Assembly (NCBI RefSeq): GCF_014842915.1
Contig: NZ_JACYXI010000015.1
Location: 1 to 64,000 of the forward strand
Origin: Roseibium litorale
GTDB lineage: Bacteria; Pseudomonadota; Alphaproteobacteria; Rhizobiales; Stappiaceae
Length of the DNA stretch: 64,000 nt
Reading direction: 5' to 3'
Shown piece after piece: positions 54,926-64,000 of the stretch. The position numbers and the translations under genes are program-made. The notes beneath the pieces were generated by a model. That model was given only the letters and a program-made list of their open reading frames with translations, was not told the DNA's origin and did no database searches. Position 1 is the stretch's first letter; every line of letters begins with the position of its first letter.

Positions 54926-56230
54926 ATGCCGGAAACTCCTGATACTGATGGCTTTCCGGCCAGTGAGGCTCCGCTCGACGCTCGCGAATTTGACCAGCTT
55001 TTCTTTTCTCTGAAATCCGCCTCATCACTTGCACTGGGTGTTTCCGGAGGTGCTGACTCTCTCTGTTTGCTGCATGCGCTTGCAGATTGGCGTGGCAGAA
55101 ACGGCTGGGGAGGCGCGCTGTATGTTCTGACCGTCGACCACGGTCTGAGACCTGAGAGCGCTGCCGAAGCGGAAATGGTCGCCAGCCACTGCCGGTCGCT
55201 TGATATCGAGCATGAAACGCTTCTCTGGACAGGCGGGAAACCTGTCTCGAACATTCAAAGCGAAGCCCGCAAGGCACGTTACCGTCTTTTCCGTGAAGCG
55301 ATGGAGCTCCGGGGAACCCGTACGTTGGTGTTGGCGCATCATCTTGATGATCAGGCCGAAACTTTTCTCGACCGCCTGACCCGCGGAAGCGGCGTTACGG
55401 GATTGGGCGCCATGTCTGCCTGTCAAGACCACGGACCGGAAGGGCTGCAGATTTTCAGGCCATTTTTGTCTCTTCCCAAGGCACGGCTCGTTGCAACCCT
55501 CCGCTCCGCGGGGATTGCGTGGGTTGAGGATCCGTCCAACAGCAATCCTGCCTACAAGCGGGTCCGCCTTCGCCAGATGGCGGATCATCTGGCGTCTGAG
55601 GGGCTCGACCGGGAACGTATCGCCAGGACCGCCCAAAACATGAGAAGAGCGGATGAAGCGCTCGAAAGCTGGGTCTCTTCGGTTGAGGTCTCTGCTGTAG
55701 AGGCTCATGCGGCTGGTCCGTTGCAGCTCGCATTGACAGATTACGTGCCGTTGCCCGAAGAAATCCGCCTGCGCCTTTTGTCGCGGCTTACTGCAAGGGT
55801 CTCCAACCGGGCCGTCGGGCCCCGGCTTGAAAAACTGGAGGGTGCGGATTGCCGCCTTTGCAAAGGGAAGCCGGTCCGGCTCACTTTAAACGGCGCAGTC
55901 CTGGACCTGGCGAAGAAGCGGCTATCAATTTGGCGTGAGGCGGGCCGTGCCCTGGCTCCGCCGGTCCCGCTGGTGCAGGGCGCGCCGCAAACCTGGGACG
56001 GCCGGTACAGCTGCGCAGCTTGCGGAGAAACGCCAGGCCCGGACTTGTATTTCGGGGCGCTGGCCGATGCTCCGGGTCCCGCTGTGCCAATTCATTGGCC
56101 GGACGGGTGGCCGAAGGCGGCATTCAGGACGGCTCCGGCGGTCTGGAACAGCAGGGAACTTTTACAGGTTCCAGAGCTTTATGTTGCGGACGGCTGGGCA
56201 GGGCGATTCCGGTTCAGGCCGCTCAAATGA
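54926..56230 (+). CDS. tilS: tRNA(Ile)-lysidine synthase
   Basis: 434 aa. Modifies C34 of the AUA-decoding tRNA. PP-loop LGVSGGADSLCLLHALADW near residue 37, VDHGLRPESAAEAE, LAHHLDDQAETFLDRLTRGS and GIAWVEDPSNSNPAYKRVRL are all family motifs. The C-terminal part, with CAACGE and a terminal GRFRFRPL, is divergent. Only 9 bp after cpoB. Confidence 0.94.
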   Translation: MPETPDTDGFPASEAPLDAREFDQLFFSLKSASSLALGVSGGADSLCLLHALADWRGRNGWGGALYVLTVDHGLRPESAAEAEMVASHCRSLDIEHETLLWTGGKPVSNIQSEARKARYRLFREAMELRGTRTLVLAHHLDDQAETFLDRLTRGSGVTGLGAMSACQDHGPEGLQIFRPFLSLPKARLVATLRSAGIAWVEDPSNSNPAYKRVRLRQMADHLASEGLDRERIARTAQNMRRADEALESWVSSVEVSAVEAHAAGPLQLALTDYVPLPEEIRLRLLSRLTARVSNRAVGPRLEKLEGADCRLCKGKPVRLTLNGAVLDLAKKRLSIWREAGRALAPPVPLVQGAPQTWDGRYSCAACGETPGPDLYFGALADAPGPAVPIHWPDGWPKAAFRTAPAVWNSRELLQVPELYVADGWAGRFRFRPLK

Positions 56231-56432
56231 CAAGCAGGAAGACGAACTTGGGTCGGCCAATGCAAGGAAGAGCCATTTTGCCTCGTTGTTTTTCGCTAGA
56301 GTTTAAGAAAAAAGTCAGTTCAAGAGGGCCACAGTGGCGCAACGCCTTGGCAGAGGCGGTTCAGCAACCTATCTTGAACATCAAGAACAAACCCCTCGCA
56401 TAGTTTCCGCGTCTTGCGGCCAAGGGATCGAG

Positions 56433-58352
56433 ATGAACGCAAATTTCCGCAACCTCGCTTTATGGGTGATCATTGCAGTCCTGCTGATCGCCCTGTTCCA
56501 GCTGTTCCAGGGATCTGGACAGCGGACCACGGCATCCGAGATACCATTCTCCCAGTTTCTCAGTTCCGTTGAGCGAGGCGAAGTCAAGGATGTGACGATC
56601 CAGTCACAGCAGGTGCTGGGTCATTACACCTCTGGCGGCACGTTCCAGACTTACGCGCCTGATGGTGCGCAATATGTCGATGCGCTCAGCAACAAGGGCG
56701 TGACGGTTACGGCCCGCCCGCCCGCAGATAACAATTCTCTCGTCAGCCTGCTGTTCAACTGGCTGCCGATGCTGGTCATTCTTGGGATCTGGATTTTCCT
56801 GATGCGCCAGATGCAGGGTTCAGGCGGCAAGGCGATGGGTTTTGGAAAGTCCAAGGCCAAGCTGCTGACGGAAGCCCATGGCCGGGTGACCTTTGAGGAT
56901 GTTGCCGGTATCGACGAGGCCAAGGAAGATCTCCAGGAAATCGTCGAGTTTCTGCGCGACCCGCAGAAGTTCCAGCGTCTTGGTGGCCGGATCCCGCGCG
57001 GCGTTCTGCTTGTCGGTCCTCCGGGCACCGGTAAGACGCTGACAGCCCGTGCTGTTGCTGGCGAGGCAAATGTTCCGTTCTTCACCATCTCCGGTTCTGA
57101 CTTCGTTGAAATGTTCGTTGGTGTTGGTGCATCCCGTGTCCGTGACATGTTCGAGCAGGCCAAGAAGAATGCGCCTTGCATCATCTTCATCGACGAAATC
57201 GACGCCGTTGGCCGCCATCGCGGCGCAGGCCTCGGCGGCGGGAACGATGAACGTGAGCAGACCCTGAACCAGCTTCTGGTCGAGATGGATGGTTTCGAGC
57301 CGAACGAAGGCATCATTATTATCGCCGCGACCAACCGTCCGGACGTTCTCGATCCGGCCTTGCTGCGCCCGGGCCGTTTCGACCGCCAGATCGTTGTTCC
57401 GAATCCGGATATCACGGGGCGCGAAAAGATTCTCAAGGTTCACATGCGCAAGGTGCCGCTGGCTCCGGATGTCGATGTGAAGACGCTCGCACGCGGAACC
57501 CCCGGCTTTTCTGGCGCGGATCTGATGAACCTCGTTAACGAAGCGGCTCTTCTGGCGGCCCGCCGCTCCAAGCGTCTGGTCACCATGGCTGAGTTCGAGG
57601 ATGCCAAGGACAAGGTCATGATGGGCGCGGAGCGCCGTACCCTGGTCATGACCGAAGAAGAAAAGAAGCTGACAGCTTATCATGAAGCCGGTCATGCCCT
57701 GGTTGCCCTCCATCAGGCTGCTTCCGATCCGATCCACAAGGCGACGATCATTCCGCGTGGCCGTGCGCTGGGTATGGTGATGCGTCTGCCTGAGAAGGAT
57801 CAAGTCTCTCTGACCCGTGCCAAGTGCAAGGCCGATCTAGCCGTTGCCATGGGTGGCCGTGTGGCTGAAGAAATGATCTTCGGGTATGAGAAGGTCACCT
57901 CCGGTGCTTCCGGGGATATCCAGATGGCAACCAAGCTGGCTCGTGCGATGGCGACTCAGTTTGGTATGTCCGACAAGCTCGGTCCGCTTCTCTACGGTGA
58001 GAATCAGGAAGAAGTCTTCCTGGGGCACTCCGTTGCGAAGAACCAGCACGTATCTGATGAAACCCAGAAGGTCGTTGACGCGGAGATCAAGTCTTTCGTC
58101 AATCAGGGCTATGAGACCGCCAAGAGGATCCTGGGTGACCATGAGGATCAGCTTCACACGATCGCCAAGGGTCTACTCGAATACGAAACCCTCTCTGGCG
58201 AAGAGATCAAGAACCTGCTCGACGGCAAGCCTCCGGTGCGTGATACCGGTGATGATCAGCCGATCGGCCGGTCTTCGGCGGTCCCGCCGACGGGCCTGAA
58301 GCGCGGTGGAGACGAAGCTCCCGGCGGCATGGCGCCTCAGCCTCAGGCCTGA
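56433..58352 (+). CDS. ftsH: ATP-dependent zinc metalloprotease FtsH
   Basis: 639 aa from ATG 56433. Two helices ([16 protein letters not shown] and [14 protein letters not shown]) surround a periplasmic domain. AAA core: Walker A GPPGTGKT near 195, Walker [13 protein letters not shown], second region [19 protein letters not shown]; zinc site [10 protein letters not shown] near 417. Degrades membrane proteins and short-lived regulators such as LpxC and sigma32. Confidence 0.98.
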   Translation: MNANFRNLALWVIIAVLLIALFQLFQGSGQRTTASEIPFSQFLSSVERGEVKDVTIQSQQVLGHYTSGGTFQTYAPDGAQYVDALSNKGVTVTARPPADNNSLVSLLFNWLPMLVILGIWIFLMRQMQGSGGKAMGFGKSKAKLLTEAHGRVTFEDVAGIDEAKEDLQEIVEFLRDPQKFQRLGGRIPRGVLLVGPPGTGKTLTARAVAGEANVPFFTISGSDFVEMFVGVGASRVRDMFEQAKKNAPCIIFIDEIDAVGRHRGAGLGGGNDEREQTLNQLLVEMDGFEPNEGIIIIAATNRPDVLDPALLRPGRFDRQIVVPNPDITGREKILKVHMRKVPLAPDVDVKTLARGTPGFSGADLMNLVNEAALLAARRSKRLVTMAEFEDAKDKVMMGAERRTLVMTEEEKKLTAYHEAGHALVALHQAASDPIHKATIIPRGRALGMVMRLPEKDQVSLTRAKCKADLAVAMGGRVAEEMIFGYEKVTSGASGDIQMATKLARAMATQFGMSDKLGPLLYGENQEEVFLGHSVAKNQHVSDETQKVVDAEIKSFVNQGYETAKRILGDHEDQLHTIAKGLLEYETLSGEEIKNLLDGKPPVRDTGDDQPIGRSSAVPPTGLKRGGDEAPGGMAPQPQA

Positions 58353-58377
58353 TCCGATCCGCAGAGTTGGAAAACGC

Positions 58378-58409
58378 GATGCCCGGCTTTTGCCGGGCAT
58401 TTTTTTAAG
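58378..58409 (+). terminator. Rho-independent terminator after ftsH
   Basis: ATGCCCGGC-TTT-TGCCGGGCAT followed by seven T's. Confidence 0.94.
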
Positions 58410-58507
58410 GAACGGATGGTAACATTCGCTCACAAATTTTGAACCGCACACTCTGCCGATAAGGTCTAAAAGGGTGCTGAAATCAATGAAAAAGGCGATC
58501 TGAACCC

Positions 58508-59851
58508 ATGCGCAAGTTCTTCGGAACCGATGGCATCCGCGGCCAGGCAAACACATTCCCGATGACGGCCGAGATGGCTCTCAAGGTCGGTATGGCCGCC
58601 GGTCTTGCCTTCAAGACCGGCGGACACAAGCATCGTGTCGTGATCGGCAAGGACACCCGTCTTTCCGGGTACATGATCGAAAACGCGCTGGTTGCCGGCT
58701 TCACATCGGTCGGCATGGATGTGTTTCTGCTCGGTCCGATGCCTACGCCCTCCGTTGCTATGCTGACCCGTTCGCTGCGTGCTGACCTTGGCGTGATGAT
58801 TTCCGCCTCCCACAATCCGTTTCAGGACAACGGCATCAAGTTCTTTGGTCCCGATGGCTTCAAGCTGAGCGATGCGATCGAAAGCGAAATAGAGCGTCTT
58901 GCTGTCAGCGATATGACAGCCAGCCTGTCTGGGCCGCGCGATCTTGGCCGGGCCAAGCGCATCGATGGCGCACAGCAGCGCTATATCGAATTTGCCAAGC
59001 GTACATTGCCGCGTGAAATGAGCCTGGAAGGCTTGCGGGTCGTGATCGACTGCGCGAATGGAGCTGCATACAAGGTGGCGCCCGAGGCCCTCTGGGAGCT
59101 CGGGGCCGATGTCATCCCCCATGGCGTGACGCCGGATGGCTACAACATCAACAAGGACTGCGGATCCACGTCGACAGACGCACTGGCGCGGCGGGTCCAC
59201 GAGGTGAGGGCCGATATCGGTATTGCGCTCGACGGCGATGCCGACCGGGTGATCATTGTTGACGAAAACGGCGAAACAATCGACGGCGATCAGCTCATGG
59301 CGGTGGTTGCCCAGTCCTGGCAGGCGCATGACCGGCTGTCTCAGCCTGGTATTGTCGCGACGGTCATGTCCAACCTCGGTCTCGAACGTTACCTTGGCGG
59401 TCTTGGGCTGTCTCTTGCCCGGACCAAGGTCGGGGACCGCTATGTGGTCGAGCACATGAGGGCGAATGGCTACAATGTTGGCGGCGAGCAGTCCGGCCAC
59501 ATCGTTCTGTCGGACTTCGCGACCACCGGCGATGGGCTGATTGCGGCCCTGCAGGTGATGGCCTGTGTCAAGGATCAGGGGCGCCCGGTCTCGGAAGTTT
59601 GCCGCCGCTTTGATCCTGTGCCGCAGGTGCTCAAGAACGTCCGCTATGCCGGTGGAGCGCCGCTGGAGCAGAAAACCGTGCAGGAAGCGATCAGGGATGG
59701 CGAGAACCGTCTCGGAAATTCCGGCCGTCTTGTGATCCGTGCCTCTGGAACGGAGCCGCTTATCCGTGTGATGGCAGAGGGGGATGACGCGGCGCTTGTC
59801 AATCAGGTGGTGAATGACATTGTCGACGTCGTCGCCAAGTCTGCCGCCTGA
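58508..59851 (+). CDS. glmM: Phosphoglucosamine mutase
   Basis: 447 aa. Converts glucosamine-6-phosphate to glucosamine-1-phosphate for cell-wall and LPS precursors. [20 protein letters not shown] opens the protein; the phosphoserine loop [20 protein letters not shown] is near 97; metal loop [15 protein letters not shown]-terminal [15 protein letters not shown]. Separate from ftsH by a terminator. Confidence 0.97.
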   Translation: MRKFFGTDGIRGQANTFPMTAEMALKVGMAAGLAFKTGGHKHRVVIGKDTRLSGYMIENALVAGFTSVGMDVFLLGPMPTPSVAMLTRSLRADLGVMISASHNPFQDNGIKFFGPDGFKLSDAIESEIERLAVSDMTASLSGPRDLGRAKRIDGAQQRYIEFAKRTLPREMSLEGLRVVIDCANGAAYKVAPEALWELGADVIPHGVTPDGYNINKDCGSTSTDALARRVHEVRADIGIALDGDADRVIIVDENGETIDGDQLMAVVAQSWQAHDRLSQPGIVATVMSNLGLERYLGGLGLSLARTKVGDRYVVEHMRANGYNVGGEQSGHIVLSDFATTGDGLIAALQVMACVKDQGRPVSEVCRRFDPVPQVLKNVRYAGGAPLEQKTVQEAIRDGENRLGNSGRLVIRASGTEPLIRVMAEGDDAALVNQVVNDIVDVVAKSAA

Positions 59852-59881
59852 CACGGACTAATCCGCCTTGGGGTTCCTTTG

Positions 59882-59916
59882 CCCTGTCTGACTTTGGTCA
59901 GGCAGGGTATTTTATT
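59882..59916 (+). terminator. Rho-independent terminator after glmM
   Basis: CCCTGTCTGA-CTTTGG-TCAGGCAGGG with one G-U pair, followed by TATTTTATT. Confidence 0.85.
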
Positions 59917-59987
59917 AAATTTTCATTACGTAAGCTTGTGGCTGTTAACGCAATATTTACGTAAAAAAACACAGTTAAGAAACAGGG

Positions 59988-60002
59988 TTAAATCAAGCTT
60001 AA
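59988..60002 (+). promoter_or_regulatory. CtrA-box candidate upstream of the outer-membrane protein gene
   Basis: TTAAATCAAGCTTAA, an exact TTAA-N7-TTAA, 82 bp before the start codon. This is the CtrA binding pattern of alphaproteobacteria. Several further TTAA words surround it. Confidence 0.55.
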
Positions 60003-60022
60003 GACATTTCCGGCATCCTTAA

Positions 60023-60036
60023 CGAGATTAATCTCG
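60023..60036. promoter_or_regulatory. 14-bp perfect palindrome upstream of the outer-membrane protein gene
   Basis: CGAGATTAATCTCG, a perfect dyad 48 bp before the start codon, within the leader or core promoter; operator candidate. Confidence 0.5.
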
Positions 60037-60083
60037 AACGGCCCGCAATCAGACGCGGTCGCCTGATGTAAAAGGACGAGGAC

Positions 60084-60902
60084 ATGGTCACATTTTTAAA
60101 GCGATTGTCTTTGGCAGGCGCTGCAGCACTTGTTTCCAGCGCAGCCTGGGCAGCGGACTTGCCGGCTCCGGTGATTGAATACGCCCCGGAAATCCCGGCC
60201 TCTGGCGGCTGGTACCTGCGCGGGGATATCGGTTACAAATTCTACGGCGATCCCGATGGCAGCTTCAACGACTCCGTCGTCGGCAACCTGCGCTACCAGC
60301 GTGAAAGCATGGATGATGCCTGGATGGTTGGCGTCGGCGTTGGCTATCAGTTCACTGATTATTTCCGCAGTGACATTACGCTCGACTATGAAACTCCGTC
60401 CAAGACCCGCGGCTACGCCGTTTGCGGCACCTGTAGCGGTGGCTTCTCGCGTGAAAGCACGGATGTGGATGTCTGGACCGTCATGCTGAACGGCTATGTC
60501 GACATTGGTACCTGGAATAACATCACGCCTTATGTCGGTGCCGGCATCGGTGCTGCCTATGTCAGCACAAACAACACCATCTCCGAAAACCCGGGCGGCG
60601 CGACCACTCGTTATGATGGCCGCCATGGTGAGTGGAACCTGGCCTGGGCCCTGATGGCTGGTGCGTCCTATGCGGTTACGCCGAACTGGAGCATTGATGC
60701 TGGTTACCAGTACCGCGATCTCGGCACGGCCAAGACCGTGAAGTACTACAACACCGGTTCCGGTCAGACCCGCTCGACCTTCAAGGATCTGACGGCTCAC
60801 GAAATCCGCCTTGGCGTGCGCTACAAGTTTGACAGCTATGCCGCAGCGGCTCCGGCGCCGGCTTACTATCCGTCCAGCCAGCCGCTGACGAGCAACTTCT
60901 AA
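60084..60902 (+). CDS. Outer-membrane beta-barrel protein (Omp25/Omp31-like)
   Basis: 272 aa. Signal peptide to SAAWAAD; then alternating amphipathic strands with aromatic girdles (GGWYLRGDIGYKFYG, VGVGVGYQFTDYFRSDITLD, AWALMAGASYAVTPNWSIDA) and a C-terminal strand EIRLGVRYKF followed by an Ala/Pro-rich tail. Resembles the small eight-strand porin-like proteins of rhizobia and Brucella. A CysXXCys pair (VCGTCSGG) lies in an extracellular loop. Own promoter and terminator. Confidence 0.88.
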   Translation: MVTFLKRLSLAGAAALVSSAAWAADLPAPVIEYAPEIPASGGWYLRGDIGYKFYGDPDGSFNDSVVGNLRYQRESMDDAWMVGVGVGYQFTDYFRSDITLDYETPSKTRGYAVCGTCSGGFSRESTDVDVWTVMLNGYVDIGTWNNITPYVGAGIGAAYVSTNNTISENPGGATTRYDGRHGEWNLAWALMAGASYAVTPNWSIDAGYQYRDLGTAKTVKYYNTGSGQTRSTFKDLTAHEIRLGVRYKFDSYAAAAPAPAYYPSSQPLTSNF

Positions 60903-60926
60903 GAAATTCAGATCTTTCTGGATCGG

Positions 60927-60957
60927 AAAGGCCGGGCAATCTGTCCGGCCTTTTTGT
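60927..60957 (+). terminator. Rho-independent terminator after the outer-membrane protein gene
   Basis: AAAGGCCGGG-N8-CCGGCCTTTTT. Confidence 0.92.
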
Positions 60958-60990
60958 TACAGTAAGGCTACCCCTCACGAAACTATTTGA

Positions 60991-61067
60991 CGGAGCCTGG
61001 CAACAGGCATATGCCGGTCAGTGGGCCACTCCTCCCCACCGAGGGGCTGCTATCTGAGAGGGTAGAA
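60991..61067 (+). ncRNA. serC leader RNA motif candidate
   Basis: Structured leader ending 3 bp before serC. A GNRA-capped hairpin GCCTG-GCAA-CAGGC (60995-61008), a second stem GTGGG/CCCAC (61021-61039) and a third CTATC/GGTAG (61050-61065) that holds the ribosome-binding GAGAGGG. It resembles the alphaproteobacterial serC motif described from comparative RNA searches, by my recollection. Sequestration of the ribosome site suggests translational control. Confidence 0.55.
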
Positions 61068-61070
61068 TTT

Positions 61071-62249
<1,179 letters not shown>

Positions 62250-62252
62250 GTG

Positions 62253-62732
62253 ATGCTCGCCGATCCGCTAAGCGCCAAGCTTGCGGGATTCGTGCAGGAC
62301 ATAGGAATACCGGTGCATCTGGCCGATCTGCCGGATCCGACGTTTCTGCCCGGAATTGATATCCGGTTCGGCGAGCTGATTGTTGACGAGAAACGCCTGC
62401 TGTATCCGGGCGATCTGCTGCATGAGGCAGGGCACGTGGCTGTCGCGTCCCCTGAAGAACGGCAGCTGGAGAAACTGGATCCTCAGCCTGGCGATGAGAT
62501 GGCGACACTTGCGTGGTCCTATGCGGCTGCCCGCCATCTCGAGATTTCCGTTGAGGTCGTCTTTCACCCCGATGGCTACAAGGGCGGTGCCGACGCGCTG
62601 ATCGAGAATTTCTCGGCCGGCCGCTATGTCGGTGTTCCCCTGCTTCAGTACTACGGCATGTGTTACGAGCCGAGGCTGGCGGCCGAAGAGGGTGTCGACC
62701 CCTTTCCCAATATGCTGCGCTGGTTGCGCTAA
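62253..62732 (+). CDS. Conserved hypothetical protein with HEAGH motif
   Basis: 159 aa from ATG 62253 (a GTG one codon earlier also possible). LLHEAGHVAVASPEERQLE near residue 54 is a HEXXH-type motif; further conserved-looking parts are LAWSYAAARHLEISVEVVFH and GVPLLQYYGMCYEPRLA. No signal or membrane helix. I cannot name the family. Placed between serC and serA with 4 and 15 bp gaps, so it is co-transcribed with serine biosynthesis. Confidence 0.75.
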   Translation: MLADPLSAKLAGFVQDIGIPVHLADLPDPTFLPGIDIRFGELIVDEKRLLYPGDLLHEAGHVAVASPEERQLEKLDPQPGDEMATLAWSYAAARHLEISVEVVFHPDGYKGGADALIENFSAGRYVGVPLLQYYGMCYEPRLAAEEGVDPFPNMLRWLR

Positions 62733-62747
62733 CTTTCAGGTACGAAC

Positions 62748-64000
62748 ATGGCACCCAGAGTTCTCATTTCGGACAAGCTGTCCGACGCGGCGGTCCAGAT
62801 CTTCAAGGACCGCGGTATCGACGTCGATTTTCAGCCCGATCTCGGCAAGGACAAAGACCGGCTGTTGTCGGTCATCGATCAGTATGACGGGCTTGCGATC
62901 CGCTCTGCGACCAAGGTCACGGAAAAGATCATCGCTGCGGCTTCCCGGCTGAAAGTGATCGGCCGCGCGGGCATCGGTGTCGACAATGTCGATATCACGA
63001 AGGCCACGGCCCGGGGCATCATTGTGATGAACACCCCCTTCGGCAACGCCATCACGACGGCGGAACACGCGATTGCGATGATGTTCTCGCTTGCCCGCCA
63101 GATCCCGGCCGCCGACGCCTCAACCCAGGCTGGGAAGTGGGAAAAGTCCGGCTTCATGGGAGTGGAAATCACCTCCAAGACGCTTGGCCTGATCGGTTGC
63201 GGCAACATCGGCTCCATCGTTGCCGACCGGGCTATAGGATTGCGGATGAAGGTGGTTGCGTTTGACCCATTCCTGACACCTGAACGGGCTTCTATTCTTG
63301 GCGTCGAAAAGGTTGAACTGGACGAGTTGCTGCGCCGGGCTGACTTCATCACGCTGCACACGCCGCTGACGGACAAGACCCGCAACATCATCGATGCGGC
63401 TGCCATCGCCAAGATGAAGACCGGGGCCTATCTGATCAACTGCGCCCGTGGGGGTCTCGCCGATGAGCAGGCTGTGCGCGATGCACTGGACAGCGGCAAG
63501 CTGGCAGGGGCAGGGTTTGACGTGTTTGTCGAGGAACCGGCAAAGGAAAATGTGCTTTTTGGCGCGCGCAACTTTGTCTCAACGCCGCATCTGGGAGCGT
63601 CAACCAGCGAAGCGCAGGAGAATGTCGCTCTGCAGGTCGCCGAACAGATGTGCGACTATCTGCTGCATGGGGCGGTGTCCAACGCCCTGAACATGCCGTC
63701 TATCTCGGCTGACGAGGCGCCGAAGCTTACACCTTTTGTCAGGCTGGCGGAGCAGCTTGGTCTGTTTGCAGGCCAGCTGACCGAAAGCGGGATCAAGACC
63801 ATCCGTCTGGAATATGCCGGTGCCGTTGCGGACCTCAACACCCGGGCTTTGACCTCGGCGGCGCTGACCGGGGTGCTGACCCCTCTGTTGCAGACCGTCA
63901 ACATGGTCTCCGCCCCTGTGGTTGCCCGTGAACGCGGGATCGAGGTGGAAGAAACCCGCCGTGAGCAGAAGGGGGCCTTCGAGACCTATATCCGGCTGAC
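62748..64000 (+). CDS. serA: D-3-phosphoglycerate dehydrogenase (3' part beyond window)
   Basis: 417 codons are present and open to the window edge. First step of serine synthesis. MAPRVLISDKLSDAAVQIFK; NAD site TLGLIGCGNIGSIVADRA near 146; active-site arginine in LINCARGGLADEQAV; histidine in VSTPHLGASTSEA. The substrate and allosteric domain continues (KTIRLEYAGAVADLNTRALT). The long form with about 530 residues and an ACT end is expected. Confidence 0.96.
   Translation, partial: MAPRVLISDKLSDAAVQIFKDRGIDVDFQPDLGKDKDRLLSVIDQYDGLAIRSATKVTEKIIAAASRLKVIGRAGIGVDNVDITKATARGIIVMNTPFGNAITTAEHAIAMMFSLARQIPAADASTQAGKWEKSGFMGVEITSKTLGLIGCGNIGSIVADRAIGLRMKVVAFDPFLTPERASILGVEKVELDELLRRADFITLHTPLTDKTRNIIDAAAIAKMKTGAYLINCARGGLADEQAVRDALDSGKLAGAGFDVFVEEPAKENVLFGARNFVSTPHLGASTSEAQENVALQVAEQMCDYLLHGAVSNALNMPSISADEAPKLTPFVRLAEQLGLFAGQLTESGIKTIRLEYAGAVADLNTRALTSAALTGVLTPLLQTVNMVSAPVVARERGIEVEETRREQKGAFETYIRL

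Overview
The window is a stretch of an alphaproteobacterial chromosome. It most likely comes from a marine member of the Hyphomicrobiales close to Roseibium/Labrenzia/Stappia. This is inferred from gene content and order, not from a database search. Supporting features are ruvC-ruvA-ruvB, ybgC-tolQRAB-pal-cpoB-tilS-ftsH-glmM, a zapA/6S RNA/5-FCL neighbourhood, RcdA and TrcR cell-cycle genes, a rhizobial-type SerC beside SerA, and a zinc-less L31 protein. Almost all of the sequence is housekeeping DNA with tight gene packing. Accessory DNA is limited to one insertion-sequence end, two miniature-element loci and a few scattered genes.

Layout, left to right. 1-126: end of an IS1182-like element that runs off the left edge. 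127-4106: ABC importer (permease, ATPase, NMT1/THI5-like binding protein) divergent from a DUF3445 (haem-dependent N-demethylase-like) gene, with two perfect palindromes between them. 4246-8112: ABC1 kinase, cytochrome oxidase subunit IV, pseudouridine synthase, TPR lipoprotein, S21. 8482-12422: MATE transporter, purEK, and a divergent pair of DUF465 genes. 12558-18084: two acyl-CoA ligases (one DmdB/AlkK-like, one PrpE), a TauE/SafE permease and an SDR. 18174-24136: MsbA-like exporter, L31, rcdA, DUF1192, quinone oxidoreductase, trcR. A 267-bp inverted-repeat element lies in front of the oxidoreductase.

24229-36400 is one long run on the minus strand: MotA/TolQ-like plus OmpA-like pair, suhB, efp, Sel1-repeat protein, thiE, fba, pgk, LysE-type exporter, gap and tkt. 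36931-41578 holds DUF4164, zapA, a LuxR-type regulator, 6S RNA, 5-FCL, a YmdB-like phosphoesterase and yebC. 41612-41956 is a tandem array made of three copies of the yebC terminator hairpin alternating with two copies of a 140-bp element. A MazG-like pseudogene and a second TauE/SafE gene follow. 43156-45557 is ruvCAB with an extra small membrane-protein gene inside. A chemoreceptor and two small membrane-protein genes lie before ybgC-tol-pal-cpoB-tilS-ftsH-glmM (48819-59851). The window ends with an outer-membrane beta-barrel gene, a serC leader, serC, a conserved hypothetical and the 5' part of serA.

The most interesting signal is the link between the two ends of the window. The IS end at 111-126 and the 140-bp elements at 41.6 kb begin with the same 17 bases, and each directly abuts the stem of a rho-independent terminator. 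This suggests a transposase and its non-autonomous derivatives that target terminator hairpins. No CRISPR array, tRNA, rRNA or recognisable defence system was found.
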